From Acanthochromis polyacanthus (lineage: Eukaryota > Chordata > Actinopteri > Pomacentridae): DNA of 64,000 nt. The notes beneath the pieces are model-generated. The model was not told the origin of the DNA, did no database searches, and saw only the letters and a list, made by a program, of their open reading frames with translations. The position numbers were made by a program, and so were the translations under genes. The stretch is from positions 6,671,268 through 6,735,267 of the forward strand of contig NC_067132.1 in assembly GCF_021347895.1 (NCBI RefSeq). The letters run 5' to 3'. This document shows positions 31,397 through 43,642 of this stretch, piece after piece; position 1 is the stretch's first letter; each line of letters starts with the position of its first letter.

Positions 31397-31679
31397 CTTT
31401 TGAACCGACAAATCGGTAAGAAAAGATGTTTCACCTTGCCGACATGTTTCGACGGCATCTGCCGTCTTTATCAGAGCATCATCCGACGTGTGATGACGTG
31501 TCCTTTTTATCACCTGGCCGATCTGACAGGTCTGTCAGAATCTGTCACACCGGCAACGTCCCTCGCCGTCCGGTGTTCTTTGGAGGATGGAGTCCCAGGT
31601 ATGCGAGAGGGTGTAGGCCCCCTCGTCCCGGTTCATGGAGCGGCTCGCCCGCTTTCTGATCTCAATGGATCAAAATATG
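31397..31679 (-). pseudogene. Retroelement 3' fragment, possibly Penelope-like
   Basis: Read on the minus strand, MNRDEGAYTLSHTWDSILQR (about 31640 to 31580) looks like the end of a retroelement protein. It is followed by the GTCTTTATCAG/ATGTTTCGACGGC-type sequence that often trails such ORFs in fish. The family was not resolved. It abuts the second LINE copy. Confidence 0.35.
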
Positions 31680-31840
31680 ATTCATAATTTAAAATGGCCG
31701 ACTTCCTGTTGGATTATGGGTAATGATCCAAGAGGCTTTTTCGTGCGTCTTGACAAGGTAGATGTGCGTACCGAATTCTGTGGCTCTAAATGAAATGCTG
31801 TCCGGGGGCTGAATTTAATTTAGGATATCTCAAAAGACAA
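31680..31840 (+). repeat. Isolated fragment of the 2.33-kb array unit
   Basis: AAAATGGCCGACTTCCTGTT, then CCAAGAGGCTTTTTCGTGCG and AAATGAAATGCTGTCCGGGGG, match the recurrent module in the array (for example 44295-44415). It lies inside vopp1 intron 1, about 12 kb from the array start. Confidence 0.8.
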
Positions 31841-32431
31841 TTTAGGTATCTTGAAGGGGGTTAAACACACTGAACCAGAATTATGCCAGAGTTAAATTGT
31901 AGCTACTTGAAAGTGGAATTATAACACACATTGTAGATATCTATGGCTGAATTGTTACTAGTTTGAATAAAAAAACAAACAAACAAATAAATGGTAAAAG
32001 GGTCGTTAGTCCTCCTGTAACAATGATGATGTGGTTGTCTGAATGTCTTTTGACTAAGAAGAAGTGAATTCTGGAAGCCTGTACTACATAGAAAGTTGGC
32101 TATTCAATGTTACTGTCAGAATTGCTCAGGGATTGTAATGTTTCAGTCAAGTCATGACAAGCTTTTATGACTGTATAATCACTATATCTGACACTGTGAC
32201 CCTGACAGAGAACAATATGAGGTGGGCTTCTGCTGCAGGAACTCATGGTAAGCCCCTTAACATGCTCTTTGAGCCTTTCTGTTTCCATTGCAGTGCGAAA
32301 TTCACCTTTGACTTTGCACCAAAATTAGAACAAATGGATGGAGACAACTCCAGTTCTATGAACATATAAAAAAAAAAAACAGAATGTGGGTCACTTACAA
32401 ATACTGTCCCTCCCCTGAAAATAGCCAAAAT
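31841..32431. other. Intronic stretch without recognised features
   Basis: Short A-rich runs (31970-31990, 32368-32381). A CCATTGCAG near 32285 resembles an acceptor, but no conserved exon follows. Confidence 0.4.
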
Positions 32432-34224
32432 CAGGGTTCCCACTCTTTCCCCGAAATGATTTTCCAAGACATTTCCAGTCGGTACAGATACACATTACCA
32501 CATCCTCCACTAATACGTTCCCGTCCCCCTCATTCTTTACTACAGCTGTAACTTGCATTTACTACTCTACTACTTTACTACTACATTTATTACTCAGACA
32601 TTTGATGTGCATCTATGGCTATAATTTATCTATGAAAAATAATTATGGCAGATGTATCATAGAACAATGCAAACACAACCACAGATTACAGCGTAACAGT
32701 TCACTAGCATGACAAACTGGAGTTACAGTGTTCAACTGGGTAATTCCCAACTCTACTTTCTCTTCTCTCCTACTTTCTCCATTGCAATTGATTTTAAAAT
32801 ATTAGGATATTTTCAATAACTCACTGACCAATTTTCTTTGTTTCACATCAGTTTATTGCTTAACTCAGATTTTCTGCACATCTGGCACCTGCATTTCTCA
32901 TGAAGATAATGTGGTTTTTTTCACCCTCTTAAGCCCATATGGAGCCTAATATGGCTCTGCTGGTCTACTGGACAATTTAATGCAAAAATATGGACAAAAA
33001 TGTCACAATGTGCTTCAACTGTAACAAAATGTGCCCAGAAAATGACAAAGCCAAATTATGACCTTAATACGAACCTGAAAAATACCAAAATGTGCTCTTG
33101 GTATGCCAGTATACACCTGAAAAAATGTGATCAGATTATAAAACAAATTACCCAAAAATATGCCACCTTGTGTTCCAAAAGACAGCCCTAAACATGCCAT
33201 ATCCAGAATATGTCCAAATGTAGCTTCATTTGCTGATCAAGTTTTAAGAGGGTAAAGTTTGGTTCAGTGAGGAAAAAATGTGCACAATGACATGTAAACA
33301 GTAGCCAGGACAGTTCACCCTCGTGCTCATCTGGTCCTGGTCTCTCCTAGTTCCATTGTTTATAACCTAGTTTATTGAGAACCTCTGCCCTCTGATATTT
33401 TGTGTTGCGTTTGCTGACTGACATGTTGATTGTTTACTCTGTAGTAATTGGACATTCTTGCTTATTAGCGTGTGCACGCTAAATTCACATTCCAGTATCT
33501 GCAACTCGACCACCGATTGAGACGTAAGAGGTGAAGTGAGCGATGTCACCGTGACGTCACCGTCATATGCAGGCGGACTTTTCATGACAGAGACTTTATC
33601 TGTGTTGACCATAGACTGTATTCTATGGTGTTGACCGGCGCCATCGACTGAAAGTTTGATTTCAGACATGAAACGCTCAGCTACACCCTCAACTGTTGTG
33701 GGAAGATGTAGTTTATGCGGACGCCACCACACACCTCGGCAGTGAGGGGGATGAAATGATGTTTCAGTAAAAGTGCGGGTGTCGCAACACCCACACCACC
33801 CACACAACAGAATTCCTAATGTTGTTTTCATTCCCTTATTTTTATCAAACAATAAAACAACTGTGAACTACTGAGTGAAACGTGGCCCATACCTGTTAAG
33901 CCGCCGCTATGTCGATATCAGAGTTGTGTTTCATCTCACAAGTTACAGCCAACTCAGGAGAATGCAAATTTGATTGGCTGGTAGCGTCACATGGGGGTAT
34001 ATGCCTTAATGTTGCCCAGAAAATACGGTGACAACAGACATGCATGCGCATAACTTGTAACCCGTTTGCATTGACAGGGGAGGATAAATATTTTTCCAGG
34101 ACAAGTTAACCATTTCCAGAACATTTGACCTTTTTTTCTCATTCTCTATATGTTTTCCATGACTGGAAAATTGGTCAGTCATTTTCCAGGTTTTCCAGGA
34201 TTTCCAGGACGCGTGAGAACCCTG
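32432..34224. mobile_element. Non-autonomous DNA transposon with CAGGGTT ends
   Basis: The left end is CAGGGTTCCCAC; the right end inverted is CAGGGTTCTCACGCG, with TTTTCCAGG/CCTGGAAA repeats inside both ends. AAAAT stands directly outside each end (32427-32431 and 34225-34229), a possible 5-bp duplication. A hAT-type 8-bp duplication is not evident. The interior has no transposase; a small palindromic repeat (ACCATAGACTGTATTCTATGG) sits near 33610. Confidence 0.65.
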
Positions 34225-35690
34225 AAAATAGAGATCCTACAAGGGTGGTTCCTGCAATTGGAACATGTTCAAAGGCTTGGCCTGCCTGGAAATGGTCCAC
34301 AAATTCCAGCAGTGACCTGTCATCTAGTCTGAACATTACAGATGGTAGTCAGAGTGGATTTGAAAGACCATTATTATGGTGGCAACAAACATTGATCATG
34401 AGCCAGAACAGAGTCTGGGATGAGACTCCAAACTAAACCTAAACTCCTTAAACAGAAGAAATTTAGGTCAAATTCCACACGGTATCCTGGTTTCACTATC
34501 GAGACATGTCCCAGTATCTAATTGCAGTTATAGAGGTTTGAACATACACTTTTGTCGATCAAAGCTGTTTAAAAAGGAAATGGAACATCTAAGTTATCAG
34601 GACCACTCCTCAAAGTGAAGACAGCAGTACCAGCACAAAGTTTAAGGACTTCATTTCCTCTCGTGAGCCTGCTCATATTCAAAATGGATGTGTTCAAGAA
34701 GTCAGCTGAATGAAATAAAATAATAATGATGAGAGTTAATATTACATGAACAGACATGAGTGTCAGTGGTGCTGGACTGGCAGAAAGAGGTGGATCAAGA
34801 CCACAGCGTGCTACCTTCAGAGCTCTGTACAACACATTTGAGCTTACTGTCATCCTCTCATTCTCCCTAAATGATCCTGAAATCCTCAAATTATACTCAT
34901 AATTTATTTGAAGAAACCAGGAGTTCGAGGGAAATAAGGCCACTATGAAAATATAAATATGTCAAGGACGGTATGAAGGTTCTGTGTAAAGGATAACATA
35001 TTGAGACAATGGAAAACAGAGCATCACTGCTCACAACCCTGCCTGCTGTGTGCCTGCAGTAATAATTTAATAATAATAATTTTATGTGTAAAGCGCGTTC
35101 AGTCAAAGTGCTGCACATGGAAATAAAAACAATAACAGACAATTTAAAAATGATGTAGTGTGTTTTACAGGCCCAGTAACCTACCGAGGAGTTATGGAGA
35201 CAAAGACAAAGGATGACAGAATCACAGGTAGCTCTGTTTGTACTCACCAAACAATGTACTGAGCTTCTGTGGTTAAAAACACCGCAATATTCTCCACTCC
35301 TGCTCTCAGCATGCACATCACCTCTTCATATATTTCTGGTTTTGTTCTCAGCATCAGTCGAGATAGGAGCAGCATCAACCAAAGTTAAGATTTTACAGCT
35401 ATTGAGTGTCTCTCGTTGGATTACTTGCATGCCGAAGCTAACAGGAAGCTCTATACATGTCACAAAGAGCCACACTGGTCCTCTGTGGTGTGTGTAATTC
35501 GGACGTTAAGCGAGGAGACGTTGAATTCTATTAGTTTTGAATTGAATTTGGCGAAGTATGCTATGAACACAAAACCGAGTATCGGCGCTCAGCCTGCTCA
35601 CCGAGCACAGCCCCTTCTGAGGACATGACACTGTCCCCCAAACAAAGCAGACAATCACCCCTCTGACAACATGCATGGTAAAGGCAAACA
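34225..35690. other. Intronic stretch next to vopp1 exon 1
   Basis: No coding or terminal motifs recognised. At 35055-35145, (AAT)n followed by TTTTATGTGTAAAGCGCG and AAAGTGCTGCACATG resembles a LINE/SINE tail. Confidence 0.4.
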
Positions 35691-35697
35691 GGCTTAC

Positions 35698-35748
35698 CTC
35701 TACTAACAGCCACAATGTCAGCGTAAAATCAGCCATTGGATTCCTCAT
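35698..35748 (-). CDS. vopp1: vopp1 coding exon 1 (start of gene)
   Basis: On the minus strand, MRNPMADFTLTLWLLVE (17 codons, ATG at 35748) ends GAG followed by a GTAAGC donor at 35697. Joined to exon 2 in phase 0 it gives LLVE-CVEAKKYCWYFEG, paralleling the hydrophobic signal peptide and LLE-CTEAKK junction of mammalian VOPP1. An in-frame upstream ATG at 35772 would add eight residues (MQFLPGGD); I prefer 35748 because the family starts M-R. VOPP1 is a transmembrane protein with a luminal Cys-rich part and a cytoplasmic Pro/Tyr-rich tail. Only its signal peptide and part of the luminal segment are in this window. Confidence 0.85.
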
Positions 35749-36140
<392 letters not shown>

Positions 36141-36149
36141 CGCTTTTCC

Positions 36150-36320
36150 TTTAGGACCTACTTGGCGCAACCGGCTCGACTCTACTGTACTGGACTCGAC
36201 TCCATTCGGTTTAGGTGGTTTTCCATTGCAGAGTACCACCTCATCATGGGTGGAGTCGTAATAGCACGGCGGCCCGAAAGTCCCTTAACGTCATTTGTGT
36301 GCGACACAAACGGAACACAA
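36150..36320. repeat. Fragment of a non-autonomous DNA transposon
   Basis: GGTGGTTTTCCATTGCAGAG, GAGTCGTAATAGCACGGCGG and ACGTCATTTGTGTGCGACAC form a familiar teleost interspersed repeat. Its ends were not found and the superfamily was not assigned. Confidence 0.45.
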
Positions 36321-36324
36321 CAAT

Positions 36325-36408
36325 GGAGGACATGCATATGTGCATAGATATATACAAACATAGATATATATATATATATGTCTATGATATATATTGTATA
36401 TGTCTATG
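36325..36408. repeat. AT-rich palindromic TCTATG/TATACAAAC cluster
   Basis: Several variants of CATAGATATATACAAAC and TATATGTCTATG lie in both directions next to the left end of the MITE. Confidence 0.6.
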
Positions 36409-37337
36409 TATACAAACACTAGATGGCTCATGAGCGCTGTCAGCCGATGGGGAGCAATGTCGCCACATGGCGGCCATCTTGGGACAGGGCTGCTCGGTAA
36501 CATTAAAGTCAATGGAGCATGGATTTTAAAATCACTGTAGATTGCTCAATTTTCAACCGATTTTACAACAGCTTGGTTTGTTATAAACGTCAGAGATGTA
36601 CTTGTTTTACTGCTTACATAAGAATAATTAAAACCATTGAATTCATATAATAATGAACACAGATATCAGCTTTTTTCAGCATAAATGAATGTAAATGTAA
36701 TTTTAATATTTAGCATTGCACTTTTTTATTACTATCAGCTTTCTAATGCACAGATAAAAACAAAGCTCAACCAAAATCAATGCACAACAAAAAGAGATGT
36801 TGTCTTTTCTTTTCATGAACCTGGTGCCTACATTACCCACAATGCATTTCGGCTGCAGGCTAACTAATCCAGGCATAGATGTATACAAACAATAAGTCTA
36901 AGGTCTCAATCAAAGTCTCTTAACAAGCAAATAAATACAACCACAACCACAAAGAATGTAATTTCGCCTAAAGATTAGGTTCTCAAAAAACGTTGGTCTC
37001 AGGAAAACCTAATAATTGAAAATCAGATTGTGAGTAACGCCATCTTCAATGTGAGTAGCCAGGCAGAAAAGACACACAACTATGCCGCATTTTTCAAAAC
37101 GAAAAGCTGCGATTTCGGAATTGAGCCTGAATCATAGCCACGTTAATAAGGTTTGTAATAAACTAAACCGTTTGTAAATCAATCAAGAATTGAGCGAGTT
37201 ATGAGTGTTAAAGTGAGGAAATCATCCACCTTACCATTGACTACAGTACAGTGCGCCAGAGCAGTCCCCTGTCCTAAGATGGCCGCCAAGTGACGACGCC
37301 GCCGACTCCGTCTCGAGACATCTAGCGTTTGTAGATA
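36409..37337. mobile_element. MITE with long (about 75-bp) terminal inverted repeats
   Basis: The left end reads TATACAAACACTAGATGGCT, then ATGGCGGCCATCTTGGGACAGGG. The right end inverted reads TATCTACAAACGCTAGATG, then TGGCGGCCATCTTAGGACAGGGG. TCTATG stands outside both ends (36403-36408 and 37338-37343). No coding capacity. The superfamily is open. Confidence 0.7.
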
Positions 37338-37613
37338 TCTATGCATATGTGCATAGACATTTTTTTTTCCAAATGCTTTATTGACAAAAAGCAAACAATT
37401 ATGGCAACATTAATTCAATAAACATCGGAATATTATAAAAAAGATTGCCAAGGGAACAACATCCTAGCAACAAAGTAACAACATGGAAAAAAACAACAAC
37501 AAAAAAACACATGAAATTTCAAATCAATGGAATCAGATTGGATTGAAGTAGAAGAACATAAGAAAACCAAAACACAACCATTGAAATCGCAAGGGAAGAA
37601 TATATATTAAAGT

Positions 37614-40600
37614 TCAACTATCCAGTTCCGTAGGGAAGTTTTTTAAGATGTTATATAGTTTCTGTGCATTTGTATGTTTTACAAGTTTTAGCGAATTCAT
37701 GTATAATTTAAATTCATTCAGGAAAACTATAAATTTGGGGGATGATTTCAATATCCTGTTCTTATGGATAAAGAATTTTGCTAGACAAAGAATCACATTA
37801 CAACAGAGTTCATCAATTCCGTTTGTCGAAGTTATGCCAAAGGTTATATCATCTCTGGAAATAGAACCTGGAAGAAGTGGGAGTTTCAGTTTTATCCAGT
37901 CGTGAATTTTAAACCAGAATGTTTGAACAATACCACATGAGAAAAAAATATGGTCTGTAGTTTCAATGTCATTTTCACAAAACGTGCACATATTATCATC
38001 AATGTTGAAACGCATTCTGAGTAATTCTTTAGAGGGATAAATATTGTTCATAATTTTAAAATGTATTTCCTTTACTTTGGGGGGTATAGGAAATGTTAGA
38101 TACATTGTCCTTAGTTTATCAATAGAGTGTTTATCAAATTTGTATAGAATGTCATTTTTGTTTTGTCTACCAGGGAATAATTTTTCAGTAAGGCAGTTTC
38201 TTAAAAAGTTATTGTTACAGTTTTTGTCCAGGATTGAAATCCCTTGTATTGATAGGGAGGCGAGTTGTGGTGTCATAGGATGGTGTGTCAGTATGTTTTT
38301 TGTCAAAAATATAAATTCTTGAGGGAGTGCTTTGTGTAAATTAATAAAATCTGATTTAGAGGGGTTGAATGTAAATTTAGCACAAAATTGTTGATAATCC
38401 AATAAATTACCACTGGCATCCATTAAATCAAGTATGGACCATATATTTTCCTTATACCAATCTGGATAAAATAAGGACTTATTTCGGTAGAGTATATATC
38501 TATTATTCCAGAGCATAGCAGAGTGGGGTGAAAAATTATGCACATATATCATTTTCCAATATAACAGAATTTGTCTATGGAACTCTGATAAAGATATTGG
38601 TAGTTTATCGATATTGTAGTCAGCTAGGAAAAGACATTTCAATCCTCCAATCTTATTAAATAGGGAATTTGGAATACAGTACCAAAATGAGTTGCTATGT
38701 TTGAGCCAAGATTTCACCCAATTGATTTTCAAAGTTCCATTAAGGCATTCAAAGTCAATAACTTTCAGGCCACCATCCTTAATATCTTTAACCATATTGC
38801 TTCTTTCATATAGTGCGGTTTATTTCTCCAAATGAAGTTTAGGTTGATTTGGTTGATAGATTTTATCAGTTTATTTGGAATGGCATTAGAGTAGGCTGGA
38901 TAAATACACCTTGATAAACATTCCATCTTGGTTAAGTAAATCCGGCCAAGAATGGAGAGGTCTCTTTGGAGCCACGAATTTAATTTGGCTTTACACTCCT
39001 TTAATTTGCTTTCTACATTTAAGAATTGACTCTGTTGTTGGCTTTTGGTAAGGTGAATACCCAAGTATTTGAGTTCTGATTTTATAGGGATATTACAAAT
39101 GTCTGTTAAAGGTGTATCATGAATTGCAAGTAATTCACATTTGTTTAGGTTCAGGGTTAAACCTGAAGCTCGGGAGAATTTTTTAATTCTGTCGATAGCT
39201 ATTGAAACTTGATGTTTGTCATGTAGAAAAATTGTCGTGTCATCTGCCAATTGGCTAATGACAATATCAGTGCCCAATACATTTAATTGCTTGATGTCCT
39301 TACAATTTTTAATGTAGATTGCCAACATTTCTGTGACTAGAATAAATAAGTATGGTGAAATGGGACAACCCTGTGGAATCCCTACATTAACATTGAAACT
39401 GGGGGTGGATCCATGAGGTAGAATGACACAGCTGCTGATATTCTGATACAATCCCCCACTAAAGTCCTAAATTTGACTCCAAAACCTAATTGTTGGAGAA
39501 CTTGAAAAATAAACGAATGTTCTACAGAGTCAAAGGCTTTGTAGAAATCTAAAAATAAAAGAAAACCATCATCTATAATTTGATCTCTATATTCAATGAT
39601 GTCCATTACCAGCCTGATGTTATTGTGAATTGATCTTCCTTTTAAAAAGCCAGACTGTGTTTCTGCAATAAGATTAGAAATCCCTGTTTGGAGACGAATG
39701 GTAAAAATGTAGGTAAGTAGTTTATAATCAGAATTTCTGAGAGTAATTGGCCTTCTGTTTTCAAGAAGTCTAGAGTCTTTGCCAGATTTAGGAATTAAAA
39801 TGATAAGCCCGTGTCTCAATGTGGGTGGAAGCATACAATTTTCAAATATTTCCAAAAAAACTTGATGTAGCAATACTTTTACATCATCCCAAAAGTGTCT
39901 GTAAAAATCTCCTGTGAGGCCATCTGAACCAGGAGCCTTGTTCAGAGAGAGAGGTGGCTGATTGCATTGTCCATTTCATCCATTGTTATTTCTTTGTCAC
40001 ATGTGTGTTTGAAACCTTCTTCAACTTTGGGAATATATTTGTCTATGTCTTGTAGGAACGCAAGGCAGTCTTCTTCAGAAAATTTAGAACTGTAAAGTCG
40101 TTTATAGAATTTAAGGATTTCTAATGAGATCACCTTTGGATCTGTAATTTCTGTATTATCAACCATTAAGGAACTGATGCTATTTCTCCCTTGTCTTCTT
40201 TTCTCAAGACCACAAAAGTATGCTGAGTTTTTTTCCCCCTCCTCTATCCATTTAGCCCTTGATCTAACAAAGGCCCCTTGTGCTCTATGAATATATATTT
40301 TGTCCAATTCAGATTGAATATTCAAAATTTTCTGTTTGTCAATTTCAGTAGGGTTAAGTTTATTGCAGTAAACATTTAATTGGTTGATAATGTCTAGCTC
40401 CTTCTTCTCAAAATTCTTTTTAACTTTTACTGAATGAGATAGTAAACTGGCGTATTTTGTACTTTAAAAATTCCCATTTTTTAATGGGTGTTGATAGTTC
40501 TTCTAAGTCTGTAATATCTGAAATTAGCAATTTGAGCTTTTTACAATAATTATCATTCTTAAGTAGACTTGCATTAAACTTCCAAAATTTGAATGAGTAA

Positions 40601-41316
40601 GTTCTCCTGTTGTTAGGTTTCATGTGCAGAGAAACAGCACTGTGATCAGTCAGTGGAGCAGCAGAGATATCAGAGCTGAGGTTATAGCAAAGTAGGTGGT
40701 TTGCAATTAACCAGTAGTCAATCCTATACTTATAATTGGAGTTGAACCATGAGAACTGAAATGTACCAGGATTTAAATGTCTCCAAACATCAGTTAAGCT
40801 TTGAGTATAGCAAAGGTTGGTAAAAGTGTCGTTCGGATGACTTGTAGGGAATCTAGAGGGAAATTTGTCATAGAAGTCATCATGGACTAGATTATGGTCA
40901 CCCCCAATTATAACATTATCAGTTGAGTGTAATGACTTAACATTATCTAAGTGTATGCCAATCTGTTCAAGCAGGTTTTTATTTCCATTGTTTCCATTGT
41001 AACCATATATGTTGACCAAAATGAATTTGATATCATCCAAGGTTATGACAAGTATTAACCAGTGACCATTAACATCTGCCAAATGAGAAATGACCCGACC
41101 CTTGAGATTGTTTAGGAGGATGGCGACCCCTGCTGACCTTGAAGAGCCATGGCTTAAATAAATGTCATCTCCCCATTGTGTGGACCAAAATGTGACATCT
41201 TCAACTTTGGAATGAGTTTCTTGTAGAAAGACTATATTAGCATTCTTCCCTTTACAGAACAAAAAGAAGCTTTTCCTTTTGGTTATATCTCTGAGACCCT
41301 TGCATTAATAGATATG
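37614..41316 (-). pseudogene. L1 ORF2: endonuclease, reverse transcriptase, Cys-rich end
   Basis: The start near 41316 reads ISFISINAR. After a frameshift, NIVFLQETHSKVEDV gives the catalytic glutamate, IIGGDHNLV the motif normally GGDFN (F to H change), and RIDYWLIANHL with PLTDHSAVSL the end of the endonuclease (41262-40420). A linker with FRSRAKWIEEGEKNSAYFCG-like wording follows (40325-39942). The reverse transcriptase reads RRPITLRNSDYKLLTYIF, LLFLDFYKAFDSVEH (catalytic D), GIPQGCPISPYLFILV and SQLADDTTIFL (catalytic ADD). The C-terminal part (38795-37614, 393 codons open) ends with a CTFCENDIETTDHIFFSC zinc knuckle. About four frame breaks make it inactive. Confidence 0.9.
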
Positions 41317-41501
41317 AAAGAAATGTCATCTTTTAGATGAAACATACAACACAAAAATGAATGGTGTTATCGTAACTGTTTTAGAACAAAATTAGGTGTT
41401 ACGTAGAATACTAATCATTTGCAGTAGCAGAACCTTGAAAACATCAATTGTTCGTCAAAAACTTACTTGCTTGCAGGCTTAGATATCCTGCGTTGATGTG
41501 A

Positions 41502-42328
41502 CTATGGTACGACTCTCTGTCCATTAATGAAAGCATGGGGGCCTCGGAACATAGTCTTATGTCCTGCCTTCCTCGCTCGTTCAACTTTTGGCCAAACAGC
41601 CTGTCGTGCCTCTCTGTCAGTTTTGGTGAGATCTTCTGCAAAGCGGATGTTGAGCTCTCTGCAGACGGGGTGTTGTTTGGTGGTTCGCCAGAGTTCATCT
41701 CTGAAGTGCCTTCCAGTGAAGTGCATGATGATCTGACGGGGACGGTCGGCGACATTTGGTCCTAGACGATGCACAGAGTCAAGGATGAAGTTCATGTTCT
41801 CCTTCCAGTGTGGGACAATCTTTCCGAGGATGTCCTTGATGATCTGACGAATGTTTTCTTCCTTTTCTTCCTTCAGGCCATTTAGTCTTAGGTTCCATCT
41901 CCTTTGGTATCACTCCATTTCTGCGGTTCTCTCTCCCAACTCTGTGTTTCTCTCTCTGAGTTTTTTCACTTCTATCTCCAATTCTTTGTTTTTTCTTTGC
42001 ATTCTTTAATTTCGGCTGAATTAAATTCAACTGCTTTTGCGATGTTGGCCATGGTGATTGTGTTCTGTTTCAATTCTAATTTGAATTCCTCCATCATATT
42101 TTTAAGTGACCCAATCGCTTCCAGAATTGCAACAGTTGAGGCTTTTCCATTCTCCTCTTCTACAATCATGTTCTCCTCTCCTCTTTGTTTTTTCAGTGGA
42201 GCTGATGGTTTGGATGGAGATGCTAGAGAGTTCTTTACGCCTTTGGCGTTTGTTTCCATGTTCTCTGGTCCCGGGCCACAGTAATCGTGTTGTAGGAGAG
42301 CTTTAGCTTTAGCGCTACTTTTAGCCAT
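41502..42328 (-). pseudogene. L1 ORF1 nucleic-acid-binding protein, frameshifted
   Basis: It starts MAKSSAKAKALLQHDYCGPG at 42328. A helical, coiled-coil-like region follows (LEAIGSLKNMMEEFKLELKQ, then EIKECKEKTKNW). After frame changes between about 41970 and 41800, the RNA-binding C-terminal domain reads NFILDSVHRLGPNVADRPRQ, RHFRDELWRTT and RFAEDLTKTDREARQAVWPK. This order is that of L1 ORF1p (coiled coil, RRM-like domain, C-terminal domain). It packages L1 RNA. The shifts make this copy non-functional. Confidence 0.8.
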
Positions 42329-42523
42329 ATTGTACGTTGTGTTCGGAGTTCCTTACAGAATACTGAACAGTTCTGACTTGACTTCGTTACGTTTTACAAC
42401 CTTCATAGAGACATTACGTGAGTTTTAGTCCGTATTATCCAATTTTCAAGGTTTGCTACTCGGAGCTGGTTACAGGGTGACTGCTCCCTCCGCCATCTTG
42501 GCCGGAACCATGTGCATAGACAT

Positions 42524-43642
42524 ATATAGGTAGACAGTGTCGCTACCCGATCCGTCCCTGAAACCTGATTTGTACTGCGCACGTGCGCAGCCTCTTAGGC
42601 TGTCGAGAGACGTGCTTACAGCGCCGCCATCTTGGACCGGGGCCAGCCGAGGCAGCGGTGCATAGACATCTATGGAGGAGAGAGGTACTGCTGAATCTAA
42701 AAGTGGAATTATTCGCCGAATTTTGAACCGATTGCCAAACTGTTTGATTTTTAGAAACGTCACACGTGTAGCTACTATACAAAGTGCTCGGATATTTTTT
42801 TACAATGCTGGTTTTGCCACTCAACACTTAGATGCCGGACTTCTGTTCAGCCTATGGATCAATGACGTATATATAGAGCTAGACCGCTCACTGGCCGCTG
42901 AGAGGCGGTAAATAGGAGCTGACTTCCGGTAGTGGCAAGAAGGGGATTTCACATTGGAACGCCAGCACGGTATGTGACTTTGTGTTTCGTGATTTACCAA
43001 GGTACAGTAAACTTCTGTGTTGGAATCAAGTCACAATGCTTGAAATGAGTGATGGCGAGATGAAGCGTCATGAAGCACTGAGGCTTTCCATCCAGTTGGT
43101 TCACTCATGGGTCAAAGCTTCATGGTGCTTCTTTTGCTCTACTGCGCCATCAAGTGGACAAATAAAAGTAAAACAGGCAGAGTGCCTATAATGACACACT
43201 GGCTTTGCTATGTGAAGCTTTGAATTGTTTTAAATGATAATGCCAATAAACATGTAATATACTTAATATAGTGTCTGTTTTCCTGATAGCAGAGGGAGAG
43301 GGGGAAGTGGAAACAAATGGGGAGAGATTTGAGATCTGTAGTTTGACTGTTTGATTGAGGTCAGGTTCTGGTTTTCTGTAAAGTGTTTAAATACTTTTAA
43401 TTGTAATAAGGGCGACATAAATAAAATGATGCTTGTGCTTCTTTTTGCTTTGTGACTGTGCTTGTGGTACCATTGCAAAACTAAAGTAGGGACAGCATTT
43501 TATTTGTTTTTATTAAAAAATAAATACATTTTTTGCACAATGCTGGGATTTAGGTGTTTTTTTTTTTTTGGACAATATTTCTCCAGCTCCTTGGAACACA
43601 AACAGAAGCTTCAACTTTTGAAATACCAGAAAAAAAAAGAAA
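42524..43642. other. Spacer between L1 and the tandem array
   Basis: No gene seen. A GCCGCCATCTTGGACCGG segment and a CATAGACATCTATGG palindrome (42660-42676) suggest further MITE debris. At 43050-43150, GATGAAGCGTCATGAAGCAC and GCGCCATCAAGTGGACAA look like another interspersed repeat. Confidence 0.45.

Larger units (their letters stand above)
37361..42509 (-). mobile_element. Nearly full-length L1 LINE
   Basis: The 5149-bp element has a perfect 14-bp target duplication ATGTGCATAGACAT at 37347-37360 and 42510-42523. A T run at its left edge (37361-37368) is the reverse of a short polyA tail, and the 5' end lies at the right. ORF1 (41502-42328) and ORF2 (37614-41316) are both on the minus strand and mostly readable, with a few frameshifts. 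The wording is that of teleost L1-clade elements. It sits just beyond the MITE and about 1.6 kb upstream of the vopp1 ATG at its near end. Confidence 0.9.

Noticed and set aside
32278..32369. A host exon after a CCATTGCAG acceptor-like sequence
   Set aside because: The following frame has no recognisable family and no good donor. It lies in intron 1 on the strand opposite to vopp1.
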